Assembly: GCA_020625635.1 (NCBI GenBank)
Contig: JAHLBL010000099.1
Location: 1-6,376 of the forward strand
Origin: a bacterium
Lineage (GTDB): Bacteria; Bacillota; Clostridia; Oscillospirales; Acutalibacteraceae
DNA: 6,376 nt
Direction: 5' to 3'
Positions 1-5,984 of this stretch are shown here, piece after piece. The notes below the pieces were generated by a model. That model had not been told where the DNA came from. It saw nothing but the letters and a program-made list of their open reading frames with translations, and made no database searches. Position numbers and translations under genes: made by a program. Within the stretch, counting starts at the first letter, position 1; every line of letters begins with the position of its first letter.

Positions 1-593
1 GCTTTCTGCATACGGTAGTGTATCTCGTTATCCTCGGTTCTGGTGAGAGCTTCGTTGAATAAACCGACCTTGTCGAATACACTTCGTCTGTAACAGCCGT
101 GAAACAGCGAGTTCACATAGGTTTTGCCCTGCTGGCGGCGGTAAGGCGCGATCGAGCTTCCGAACATTGAGGTTTCCACGAGCAGAAGGGTTTCCTTCCA
201 CGGCGTTGGCTCATCAATAATGTTCGGTCTGAAGCCGCCGCAGATGTCCTCGCCGCTCTCAAGCGTCATCACGTTTTTCTTTATAAAGTCCGAGGGTATC
301 GACGCGTGCGCGTCTATTCTGACAACCGCGTCGCCGCTGTAGTTTTTGAGAACCACGTTCCAGCCGCAGGGCTGTGTGCGCTTCGGGTTTGAGAGAACCT
401 TTACATCGTAGAAGTCCTCGCGGTTGTTCTTGCGGAACGTCTCCATAATCACCTTGGTGTTATCGGTGGATTTGCTGTCCACAAGCAGGATCTCGATTTT
501 TTTATGGTCGTAGGTCTGCTTGCAGATGTCCTTGAGAAGAGAGCCGAGGGCGTTTTTTTCGTTGTATGCGATTACTCCGATAGTAATTATCAT
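1..593 (-). CDS. ExoA-like family 2 glycosyltransferase, 3'-truncated by window edge
   Basis: Cytosolic GT-A glycosyltransferase expected to move a sugar from a nucleotide-sugar donor onto a lipid-linked or surface-polysaccharide precursor; donor and acceptor cannot be read from sequence. The 197 visible residues begin MIITIGVIAYNE and carry the nucleotide-binding start LLVDSKSTDNT (about 36-46), an NPKRTQPCGWN motif (69-79) and RIDAHA (92-97), whose D94 takes the place of the metal-binding DXD. TRTEDNE (184-190) holds the ED pair expected at the acceptor/base site. The NP-R-QP-G-N and RIDAHA combination is typical of the ExoA (succinoglycan biosynthesis) subgroup of GT2. Family members usually have over 300 residues, so roughly the last third, often with membrane helices, lies beyond base 1. 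The start overlaps the upstream DUF975-like gene by ATGA, with an AGG (603-605) nine bases upstream, indicating translational coupling. Family assignment is firm; the ExoA subgroup is likely; the substrate is unknown. Confidence 0.9.
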   Translation of the reverse strand, partial: MIITIGVIAYNEKNALGSLLKDICKQTYDHKKIEILLVDSKSTDNTKVIMETFRKNNREDFYDVKVLSNPKRTQPCGWNVVLKNYSGDAVVRIDAHASIPSDFIKKNVMTLESGEDICGGFRPNIIDEPTPWKETLLLVETSMFGSSIAPYRRQQGKTYVNSLFHGCYRRSVFDKVGLFNEALTRTEDNEIHYRMQK

Positions 594-1369
594 ACCATTT
601 TACCTGCCTTATATAGACTGAAAAGCCATTTTGAGGATGTTGCCGCGGATGTGTAGAGGTAAGGCGCAGCATAGAACACGGGAACTACAAAGAAGCACAG
701 GGCTATCCATCCCGCAAAAGTATATACGAGCCTGCGGATATCGCGGCTGTGTTTTTTCTGAATAAGGTTGGAGATTTCAAAAACCTCATTGATGGTTCCG
801 AGCTCTCCCGACGCGAAAATAAACTCGCTGAAAAGATATTTTACGGTCAGCAGTATTCCCGCGGCAATTCCGAGTGTGAGCAGCACGCAAAACAGAACAT
901 TGAACGCGTCGTCACTGAGAAAGTTGAGTGTTGTGCCCGAGCGAAGAACGCACAGGATAATAAACGGGAAAAGCGCTGCCGCAAAGAACGCAAATTTCTT
1001 TAACAGAATAATAGCGTTGAAGTGGATTGCTGAAAGATAACTTTTAGTGCTCGAAAAGAAATAAAATTCCTCGCTGAAATCAACCTCGCTGTCTACAGAA
1101 TTTTTATAGCAAATCCTTTGAAATCCGTTGATGAGCGGGGAAAGCATAAACAGCGATACAAGCGATATAACGATTATAAGAATAGCAAAGAAATTCCCAC
1201 CTGAAAGAGAGAGCAGCCCCGACGCGTCGGATATGGTATAAAGCAGCGCAAAAAGCAGAAACGACGCTAAAAACGACGCTAAAACGGTTAGCAATCCCGC
1301 GATTGCGACAGCCCAGCTGTCACGAAGGCTCGCTTTTGCCTGTTGTCTGATGCTTTTCTCCTTGTTCAT
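590..1369 (-). CDS. DUF975-like integral membrane protein
   Basis: 259-residue multi-pass membrane protein of unknown function. I see about five hydrophobic segments, near residues 20-44, 59-78, 119-142, 157-180 and 213-238, with no cleavable signal peptide. The charged N-terminus with RQQAKASLRDSW (8-19), the loop LSPLINGFQRICYKN (76-90) followed by an acidic stretch, and the C-terminal FAGW...PY pattern (218-237) resemble the DUF975 family of Firmicute membrane proteins. This is pattern recognition, not a search result. No catalytic residues are apparent. The ATG at 1369 is supported by AAAGG (1379-1383) nine bases upstream, which overlaps the stop codon of the dipeptidase gene. The 3' end overlaps the glycosyltransferase start by ATGA. 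Being tied to the glycosyltransferase, it might scaffold or assist envelope polymer synthesis, but that is inference. TM1 contains a perfect 12-base tandem duplication. Confidence 0.85.
   Translation of the reverse strand: MNKEKSIRQQAKASLRDSWAVAIAGLLTVLASFLASFLLFALLYTISDASGLLSLSGGNFFAILIIVISLVSLFMLSPLINGFQRICYKNSVDSEVDFSEEFYFFSSTKSYLSAIHFNAIILLKKFAFFAAALFPFIILCVLRSGTTLNFLSDDAFNVLFCVLLTLGIAAGILLTVKYLFSEFIFASGELGTINEVFEISNLIQKKHSRDIRRLVYTFAGWIALCFFVVPVFYAAPYLYTSAATSSKWLFSLYKAGKMV
1259..1282. repeat. perfect 12-bp tandem duplication in coding sequence
   Basis: Two exact adjacent copies of aaacgacgctaa. On the coding (minus) strand they encode LASF-LASF inside the first membrane helix of the DUF975-like protein (about residues 30-37). 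The length is a multiple of three, so the reading frame and helix hydrophobicity are kept. This is probably a slippage duplication. Confidence 0.8.
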
Positions 1370-1382
1370 ATCGATTAGCCTT

Positions 1383-2747
1383 TCAAATTTCGTCCGTAAA
1401 CATCTTGTACATAGCCTGCAAGCAGATCTGAGCGTGCAGGAAGAATTTTTCCTCGTCCATGCTTTCGTCGGCGTTGTGCATATTGACCTCGTCGTCCTTG
1501 AAAGCGGGACCGAACGCGACGCCTTTGCCGCCGAGCATTCTGGCGTAGGTTCCGCCGCCCGTTGAGTAAAGCTCTGGTTTTTCGCCTGTAATTTCCTCGT
1601 AGGCGCCGCTGAGCAGATTTATCGTTTCGCTGTCCTTGGGAAGATAGAGGGGGAGAGCGTGGTGGATTACCTCAACCTTTAAATCACTTAGCTTCGCGGA
1701 TTTTTCGACACGGCGTAGTATAGCCTCGCCGTCCATGGTGACGGGGTATCTTATATCGAGCGTGAGGTAAGCGCTGTTGTCGTTGAGCCTGATTTTTCCG
1801 AGGTTGCAGCTGAGGTCGCCCGACACATAGTCACGCATTCTGAGCCCCAGCGACGTTCCGTCGGTCTCCATATGGAGGGCGTAGCCTATAAAGCGGCAGA
1901 GACTTCCGACGCCTTCCTCCGAGATATTGTCGTTGAGCAGCTTAACGAGCGCCTGAGCCGCGTTAAAGCCTTTTTCGGGCTCGCAGGCGTGCGCCGCCTT
2001 TCCTGTGCTCTTTATTACAAGACCGTCGATAGTCTCGGTAAAGTCGAACTGTCCCTCGGCGCTGCGGCTCTTTCGTTTAAGATCGCTCGCCTGTGTCTCC
2101 GAGAAATAGATGAGAGCCTTTGCCTCGTCCGCTACGGCGTTGACTGCGTTGCCCGCCTTTATCGCGCTGAGCACCTTGCCGTCGTTGCGGTCTGTATAAA
2201 CCTTTACCTGAAGTATACCCTTTTCCGCAAAGCAGATTCCGTAGTCGCTGTCGGGCGTGAACGAAATGTCGGGGAGAGGCTCGCTGCCGAAGTATGTCTC
2301 CATATCGGTCATACCGATTTCCTCGTCCGTGCCGTAAATGCAGCGCAAGGTGTTTCTGCCCTCGGCTCCGTTGTCGAGCAAAGCCTTGAGACAGTAGAGG
2401 TTCACGATGGAAGCTCCCTTGTCGTCGTCGATTCCTCTGCCGTAGAGTCTGCCGTTCTGACGTGTGAGCGTAAACGGCTCGACGCTCCAGTTCTTTCCGG
2501 CGGGTACAACGTCGAGGTGGGTGAGAGCTCCGCAGAGCTTTCCGCCGCTGCCGAGCTGAACGTGTCCCGCCTTGTTCTCAACGTTTTTTGTGCTGAGCCC
2601 GAGCTCTTCGGCTCTCTGAAGCACAAAGCGGAGAGCCTCGGCGCAGGCTTCGGTATCGTCGCTGCTGACGGACTTTATTTCCATAAGTGTTTTTAAGTCT
2701 CTGAGGATGTCGTCTTTGTATTTAAGTATGTTTTTTCCGAAATTCAT
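1383..2747 (-). CDS. pepV: M20-family metallodipeptidase (Sapep/PepV type)
   Basis: 454-residue cytosolic dizinc or Mn-dependent dipeptidase of the PepV/Sapep branch of peptidase family M20, which hydrolyses a broad range of dipeptides. PepV proteins are about 470 residues, so this is full length. Expected metal and catalytic residues are all visible: H77 and D79 in THLDVVPAG, bridging D108 in GRGIDDDKG (103-111), general base E142 and ligand E143 in GTDEEIG (139-145), D166 in TPDSDYG, and H424 in VNMHNADESMD. H253 in GKAAHACEPEKG (249-260) lies in the lid domain and matches the transition-state-stabilising His of PepV. STGGGTYAR (395-403) is the substrate C-terminus binding region. The ATG at 2747 overlaps the YfhO-family stop by ATGA. 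A GAAGGA lies about 13 bases upstream inside that gene, a long spacing, so coupled reinitiation is likely. No signal peptide. The enzyme appears active; its link to the flanking membrane and glycosyltransferase genes is unclear. Confidence 0.95.
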   Translation of the reverse strand: MNFGKNILKYKDDILRDLKTLMEIKSVSSDDTEACAEALRFVLQRAEELGLSTKNVENKAGHVQLGSGGKLCGALTHLDVVPAGKNWSVEPFTLTRQNGRLYGRGIDDDKGASIVNLYCLKALLDNGAEGRNTLRCIYGTDEEIGMTDMETYFGSEPLPDISFTPDSDYGICFAEKGILQVKVYTDRNDGKVLSAIKAGNAVNAVADEAKALIYFSETQASDLKRKSRSAEGQFDFTETIDGLVIKSTGKAAHACEPEKGFNAAQALVKLLNDNISEEGVGSLCRFIGYALHMETDGTSLGLRMRDYVSGDLSCNLGKIRLNDNSAYLTLDIRYPVTMDGEAILRRVEKSAKLSDLKVEVIHHALPLYLPKDSETINLLSGAYEEITGEKPELYSTGGGTYARMLGGKGVAFGPAFKDDEVNMHNADESMDEEKFFLHAQICLQAMYKMFTDEI

Positions 2748-5182
2748 TTTGATATTTCAGTCCTTCTTTTTAGAATGAACAAAATAGCCAGATACATAAA
2801 GAAAATTATAGCACAACCAACCGAGATTATAATTCCTGTACGGAAACCGACGGGCTCGTATTTAAAAACAATCGTGCTTTTTGTCTTGGCTGGAACTTTT
2901 ACCGCCATAAATCCGATGTTCGCCTTTGCTATTTCGACTTCCTCGCCGTTGACATAAGCGCTCCAGCCGTTGTCGTACGGCACGCTGAAGAACACGAGAT
3001 TGTCTTTGCCGGTGTTGTTGATCTCGGCGGTAAAGCCGTCGGAGTTGTACTCGAACCTGTCGCAGGATTTTTTCGCGAGCTTGTCGCAGTCGTCGAAGTA
3101 CTCGTATCTGCCGTAGAGGTAGTCGTCGGCAATACTCTTAAAGCCCTTCGAGTCGGATTTGATCTCCTCGATATCCTCCTCGGTGTAGCCCGTGATATCG
3201 GCGTACTTCATCGTATCGCTGTACGAGAGAACCATCGCCTTCAGGAATGCCTCGGAGCGGTTCTGCTTGTTTATGTCGTAGAACTCTTTTTTGGTGATAA
3301 AGCGGTCGTACATAAAGCCCATCGGTATGTAGTGCTCGTTTCTGAACACCCTGCACCCGTTGAGGTCTTTGTAGTATTCCCACCCGGGCATTCTCGTTTT
3401 GCCCTTTTCCTCTGTAAACGAGCAGTCGTCTTCGTCATCGTCGTATTTCGCGTCAAAAAGATATTTGCAGCTGAACAGCCCGCGAAGTCCGTAGGAATCC
3501 GTGTCGGGACGCGAGGCGACGTCGCGGGTGACGCCTATGCTGTCGTAAAAGTCCATTATCGTAGACGGGACAACGCTGTGGAAGGCGTTTATTGACGGGA
3601 TCTGCCAGTACATCGCGAGGTTTTCGCTGCTTTCGTAGAAATCGGAGCGCGCTGATTCGATATCGTCAAGCTGTACCGTGCCGACCTTGTTGATTGCGTT
3701 TTCCCTGAGAAAAGGCTTTTCATCGCTGTCGAGCGAGTTGCCTGTCTGGACAATGTATGTTGACGAGAGGACGGTTATAACCGCGATACCCGCGATCACC
3801 GCGAGCGCGAGCCGCTTGTCGCCCGATCTGAAGCTCTTTATTATCAGCGTGAACGCCAGCAGCGACACTAACGCGATAGCTGCGTAAATCCAGAATCTGG
3901 TTCTGTACTCAGCCAGTCCGATCACGGTGGTCGAAATTTCGTTGTCGTCCTCGGTCGTGTTCGGCATAAGTCCGATAAGCAGCGTAATACCGAGTGTGAT
4001 AAACGCGCTCCACCTGATAGCGCGGTTCCAGTCAACTTCACTGTCCTCGAGCGATTTTATCGTAATGAGGCTCAATATCAGAACGAACATATAGAACCAT
4101 CTCGCGTAGTAGATGCTCGCGTTAAGGAGCTGGAACAGCGAGTTGAACAGCGGAATAAGCGCCATAACAATGAGCAGAAGCACGAGCTTTTTGAGCCAGT
4201 CGCGCTTTTTCAGCTGCATATATCCGATAACGCCCGTCATACTCACAAGCGGCAGCCAACCGCTTACGGAAGCCCAGTTGCAGTTGACGTCGGGGGTGAA
4301 GTTCGGCTGAGCGGCAAGCTCGCTCGGGAAGAAGAAGCTCAGCACGATGTACCAGTACCGCTGCGACGGGCTGTAAACGAGGGCGGAGTATCCGTCGGGG
4401 TACTGCGAAAGCCTCGGGTTGCCCATAATAAACAGCACCGTCGGAAGTATGAGGAACATCGTAGCGGCAAAGCCGAGAATGATCTCAAAAGCGAACAGCA
4501 GAAGCTTGGAGAGTGTGAGCTTATAGTTGTTTGTAAACACGAGCATAAACCAGTAAATCGCCGTGAATACCGCCATTCCCGCGAAGAAATAGTAGTTTAC
4601 AATACACGCGGCGAACACAGCCAAAGCCAGCGTGCCGCGCTTGTTGTCGTACATAAACCTGTCGACCGCGCACAGCAGCAGCGGAAAAACTATCATCGGT
4701 TCGTGGAAGTGGAAGAAGAAAATATTGTAAACAGAAAATCCCGAGAACGCGTACAGAAGCCCGCCCGCAACGGCAAAAAGCGGTTCGCGGACGTATCGCC
4801 TGAGATATACATAAGCCGTAAACGACGCGCAGGCGAATTTCAGCATAAACAGCGGTCCCATAAGGTACGGCACCGCCTCGCTCGGGAAAGGGATCGTCAT
4901 CCAGAAGAACGGACTGCCGATAAGGTAGAAAAGATATGAGCTGACTGTCGGCGCGCCGAGGTCTGTTGTGGAGCTCCAGACTAAGCTGCCCGAGCGTACC
5001 TGGTCGTGGATCATCTGATAAAAGGGAATCTCCTGCGCGTTGAAGTCGCCGTAATACAGGAAAATCCCGCCGTTTTCTATCATAACAGGTAGAATAAACG
5101 TGACGGAAAGCAGCAGTCCCGCTAAAAATACCGTCAGCCCGTAATTTTTCTTAAAAGGAATATTAAGGTTTTTCACACCCAT
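2744..5182 (-). CDS. YfhO-family multi-pass membrane protein (GT-C-type glycosyltransferase fold)
   Basis: 812-residue YfhO-family protein. Family knowledge: YfhO-like proteins are predicted GT-C enzymes, and B. subtilis/Listeria homologues are required for lipoteichoic acid glycosylation, using polyprenyl-phosphate sugars outside the membrane. Visible features: TM1 (about 14-36); a first outer loop with YYGDFNAQEIPF (43-54), whose D46 occupies the usual GT-C acidic position; a dozen or so further helices to about 478; family-like blocks LLYAFSGFSVYN (142-153) and HFHEPMIVFPLLL (158-170); an extracellular domain (about 480-780) with INAFHSVVPS, GLRGLFSCKYLFD and the terminal VPYDNGWSAYVNGEEVE beta segment; and a last helix (783-805) ending in basic KRR. 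The outer domain has an acidic DDDEDD patch (581-586). The start at 5182 is preferred because GGAGG (5192-5196) precedes it at nine-base spacing. An in-frame ATG at 5302 would add 40 residues but runs through the promoter region and into the opposite gene. First gene of the leftward operon. Confidence 0.93.
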   Translation of the reverse strand: MGVKNLNIPFKKNYGLTVFLAGLLLSVTFILPVMIENGGIFLYYGDFNAQEIPFYQMIHDQVRSGSLVWSSTTDLGAPTVSSYLFYLIGSPFFWMTIPFPSEAVPYLMGPLFMLKFACASFTAYVYLRRYVREPLFAVAGGLLYAFSGFSVYNIFFFHFHEPMIVFPLLLCAVDRFMYDNKRGTLALAVFAACIVNYYFFAGMAVFTAIYWFMLVFTNNYKLTLSKLLLFAFEIILGFAATMFLILPTVLFIMGNPRLSQYPDGYSALVYSPSQRYWYIVLSFFFPSELAAQPNFTPDVNCNWASVSGWLPLVSMTGVIGYMQLKKRDWLKKLVLLLIVMALIPLFNSLFQLLNASIYYARWFYMFVLILSLITIKSLEDSEVDWNRAIRWSAFITLGITLLIGLMPNTTEDDNEISTTVIGLAEYRTRFWIYAAIALVSLLAFTLIIKSFRSGDKRLALAVIAGIAVITVLSSTYIVQTGNSLDSDEKPFLRENAINKVGTVQLDDIESARSDFYESSENLAMYWQIPSINAFHSVVPSTIMDFYDSIGVTRDVASRPDTDSYGLRGLFSCKYLFDAKYDDDEDDCSFTEEKGKTRMPGWEYYKDLNGCRVFRNEHYIPMGFMYDRFITKKEFYDINKQNRSEAFLKAMVLSYSDTMKYADITGYTEEDIEEIKSDSKGFKSIADDYLYGRYEYFDDCDKLAKKSCDRFEYNSDGFTAEINNTGKDNLVFFSVPYDNGWSAYVNGEEVEIAKANIGFMAVKVPAKTKSTIVFKYEPVGFRTGIIISVGCAIIFFMYLAILFILKRRTEISK

Positions 5183-5191
5183 TTTCCCGTT

Positions 5192-5196
5192 CCTCC
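5192..5196 (-). promoter_or_regulatory. ribosome binding site of the YfhO-family gene
   Basis: GGAGG on the minus strand, nine bases before the ATG at 5182. It decides the start codon against the upstream in-frame ATG at 5302, which has no comparable site. Confidence 0.85.
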
Positions 5197-5198
5197 AC

Positions 5199-5226
5199 TT
5201 TACTTCTGCGAAAAAAAGTATATAAT
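5199..5226 (+). promoter_or_regulatory. predicted sigma-A-type promoter for the deoxynucleotidase gene
   Basis: A TTTACT (5199-5204), four of six matches to TTGACA, lies 16 bases before a consensus TATAAT (5221-5226). Transcription would begin near 5233 and leave a leader of about 57 bases. The element overlaps the start region of the leftward promoter. Confidence 0.6.
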
Positions 5227-5231
5227 AAGAT

Positions 5232-5260
5232 AGTATATCACATATTTTCCGAATTTTGAA
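5232..5260 (-). promoter_or_regulatory. predicted sigma-A-type promoter for the leftward four-gene operon
   Basis: Read on the minus strand: TTCAAA (5260-5255) as a weak -35, a 17-base spacer, then TATACT (5237-5232), five of six matches to the -10 consensus. Transcription would start near 5225, giving a leader of about 43 bases that includes the GGAGG site of the YfhO-family gene. It is the only promoter-like signal I see for the operon, as the internal junctions have no space for one. Confidence 0.5.
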
Positions 5261-5275
5261 GAAGAATATTAAAAT

Positions 5276-5281
5276 AAAGGA
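5276..5281 (+). promoter_or_regulatory. ribosome binding site pointing to a TTG start
   Basis: AAAGGA ends eight bases before TTG at 5290, a normal spacing. It directly abuts and overlaps the ATG at 5281, so it cannot serve that ATG. The only other purine-rich run, GAAGAAG near 5258-5264, is about 16 bases from the ATG and weak. Confidence 0.65.
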
Positions 5282-5289
5282 TGATAAGT

Positions 5290-5877
5290 TTGAGTAATTC
5301 ACATTTTTTCGCGATGCTCTCGCGTATGAAGTTTATCAGCAGATGGGGACTTATGAACAACACCAAGTCCGAGAATATCAGCGAGCACAGCCTGCAGGTT
5401 GGAATGTTCGCCCATCTTCTCGTTCTTTTACATAACGAAAGGACAGGAGAAAGCCGGAACGCCGAGCGTGCCGCGCTGCTCGGAATGTATCACGACGTAA
5501 CCGAGATCATCACGGGCGATATGCCGACTCCCGTAAAATACTACAACCCCGAAATCGTCTCCTCCTACAAAAAGGTTGAAAAGCTGGCGGGCGAGAGACT
5601 CGTGTCGATGCTTCCCGAAAATCTGAGCGATATATACAGAGAAATAATTCTTATTGAGAATAAAGAGGACAGGGAGCTTGCCGTTTACGTAAAAGCCGCA
5701 GATAAGCTTTCTGCGCTCGTTAAGTGTATTGAGGAGATAAGAATGGGCAACGACGAATTCAAAAAGGCTAAGAGCTCGACCGAACAGGCATTAAAGTCGA
5801 TGAATATTCCCGAGGTGGAGACGTTTATGGAGGTGTTTCTGCCGTCCTTCTCGTTTACTCTCGACGAAATGCATTAA
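5290..5877 (+). CDS. yfbR: YfbR-like HD-domain 5'-deoxynucleotidase
   Basis: 195 residues from TTG 5290 (198 from the alternative ATG at 5281). E. coli YfbR is a Co2+-dependent cytosolic phosphohydrolase that converts dNMPs to deoxynucleosides and phosphate, helping to balance dNTP pools. Numbered from the ATG at 5281, the metal-binding HD set is complete: H36 in ENISEHSL, H71-D72 and E75 in MYHDVTE, and D141 in KAADKLSA. The RW pair (R21-W22) and TGDMPTPVKYYN (78-89) match the phosphate-binding Arg, the deoxyribose-selecting Trp and the substrate loop known in YfbR. The C-terminus, FMEVFLPSFSFTLDE, also follows E. coli YfbR closely. The TTG start gives an N-terminus (M)SNSHFFA that aligns residue for residue with E. 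coli MKQSHFFA and has a properly spaced AAAGGA, so I prefer it. Divergent from the leftward operon; ends at a hairpin terminator. Confidence 0.93.
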   Translation: MSNSHFFAMLSRMKFISRWGLMNNTKSENISEHSLQVGMFAHLLVLLHNERTGESRNAERAALLGMYHDVTEIITGDMPTPVKYYNPEIVSSYKKVEKLAGERLVSMLPENLSDIYREIILIENKEDRELAVYVKAADKLSALVKCIEEIRMGNDEFKKAKSSTEQALKSMNIPEVETFMEVFLPSFSFTLDEMH

Positions 5878-5889
5878 AATATGACAAAT

Positions 5890-5928
5890 AGTTTATTATT
5901 CTTCTATAGAACAATAAACTGTTTTTTT
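5890..5928 (+). terminator. Rho-independent terminator after the deoxynucleotidase gene
   Basis: An inverted repeat pairs 5890-5902 with 5908-5920: 13 base pairs with one A/C mismatch around a five-base loop, followed by T x7 at 5922-5928. It begins 13 bases after the TAA stop. The stem is AT-rich, hence only moderately stable, and the A-rich bases before it could pair with the T tract, so weak bidirectional activity is possible. Confidence 0.8.
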
Positions 5929-5929
5929 G

Positions 5930-5938
5930 TGATATAAT
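5930..5938 (+). promoter_or_regulatory. extended -10 promoter of the LCP gene
   Basis: TGATATAAT at 5930-5938 is a perfect extended -10 (TGnTATAAT). No good -35 is visible: the bases at the right distance (about 5909-5916) lie in the terminator stem and match TTGACA poorly, which fits an extended -10 promoter. Start predicted near 5945, giving a leader of about 40 bases. Confidence 0.7.
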
Positions 5939-5970
5939 GCTCTAAAGTGTATCAGTGTGTCAGAGTATGA

Positions 5971-5977
5971 AAAGGAG
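5971..5977 (+). promoter_or_regulatory. ribosome binding site of the LCP gene
   Basis: AAAGGAG, seven bases before ATG 5985, near ideal. It lies just inside an alternative in-frame ATG at 5967 that would add six residues, and so favours 5985 as the real start. Confidence 0.85.
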
Positions 5978-5984
5978 ACATAAT

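Noticed and set aside
749..1040. Two overlapping plus-strand open frames of 84 and 90 residues
   Set aside because: Antisense to the DUF975-like gene, with no recognisable protein features or translation signals.
1872..2696. Long 274-residue open frame on the plus strand
   Set aside because: It lies wholly antisense to the dipeptidase gene, whose catalytic motifs are all intact. The translation is low-complexity Ala/Val/Leu/Arg with no domain and no good ribosome binding site.
3138..3595. Several short frames on both strands within the YfhO-family gene
   Set aside because: Shadows of a codon-biased gene; their translations are Arg/Thr/Ser or Val-rich without motifs.
5183..5302. 40-residue N-terminal extension of the YfhO-family protein from an upstream ATG
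   Set aside because: It runs through the AT-rich promoter region and into the opposite gene, has no ribosome binding site, and the internal start at 5182 has GGAGG at ideal spacing.
5890..5928. Inverted repeat considered as an operator or riboswitch for the LCP gene
   Set aside because: Its position just after a stop codon, the short loop and the seven-T run fit an intrinsic terminator better, and it lies upstream of the predicted LCP transcription start.
5967..5984. Alternative in-frame ATG adding MKRRHN to the LCP protein
   Set aside because: The strong AAAGGAG site lies inside this extension at correct spacing for ATG 5985, and nothing comparable precedes 5967.
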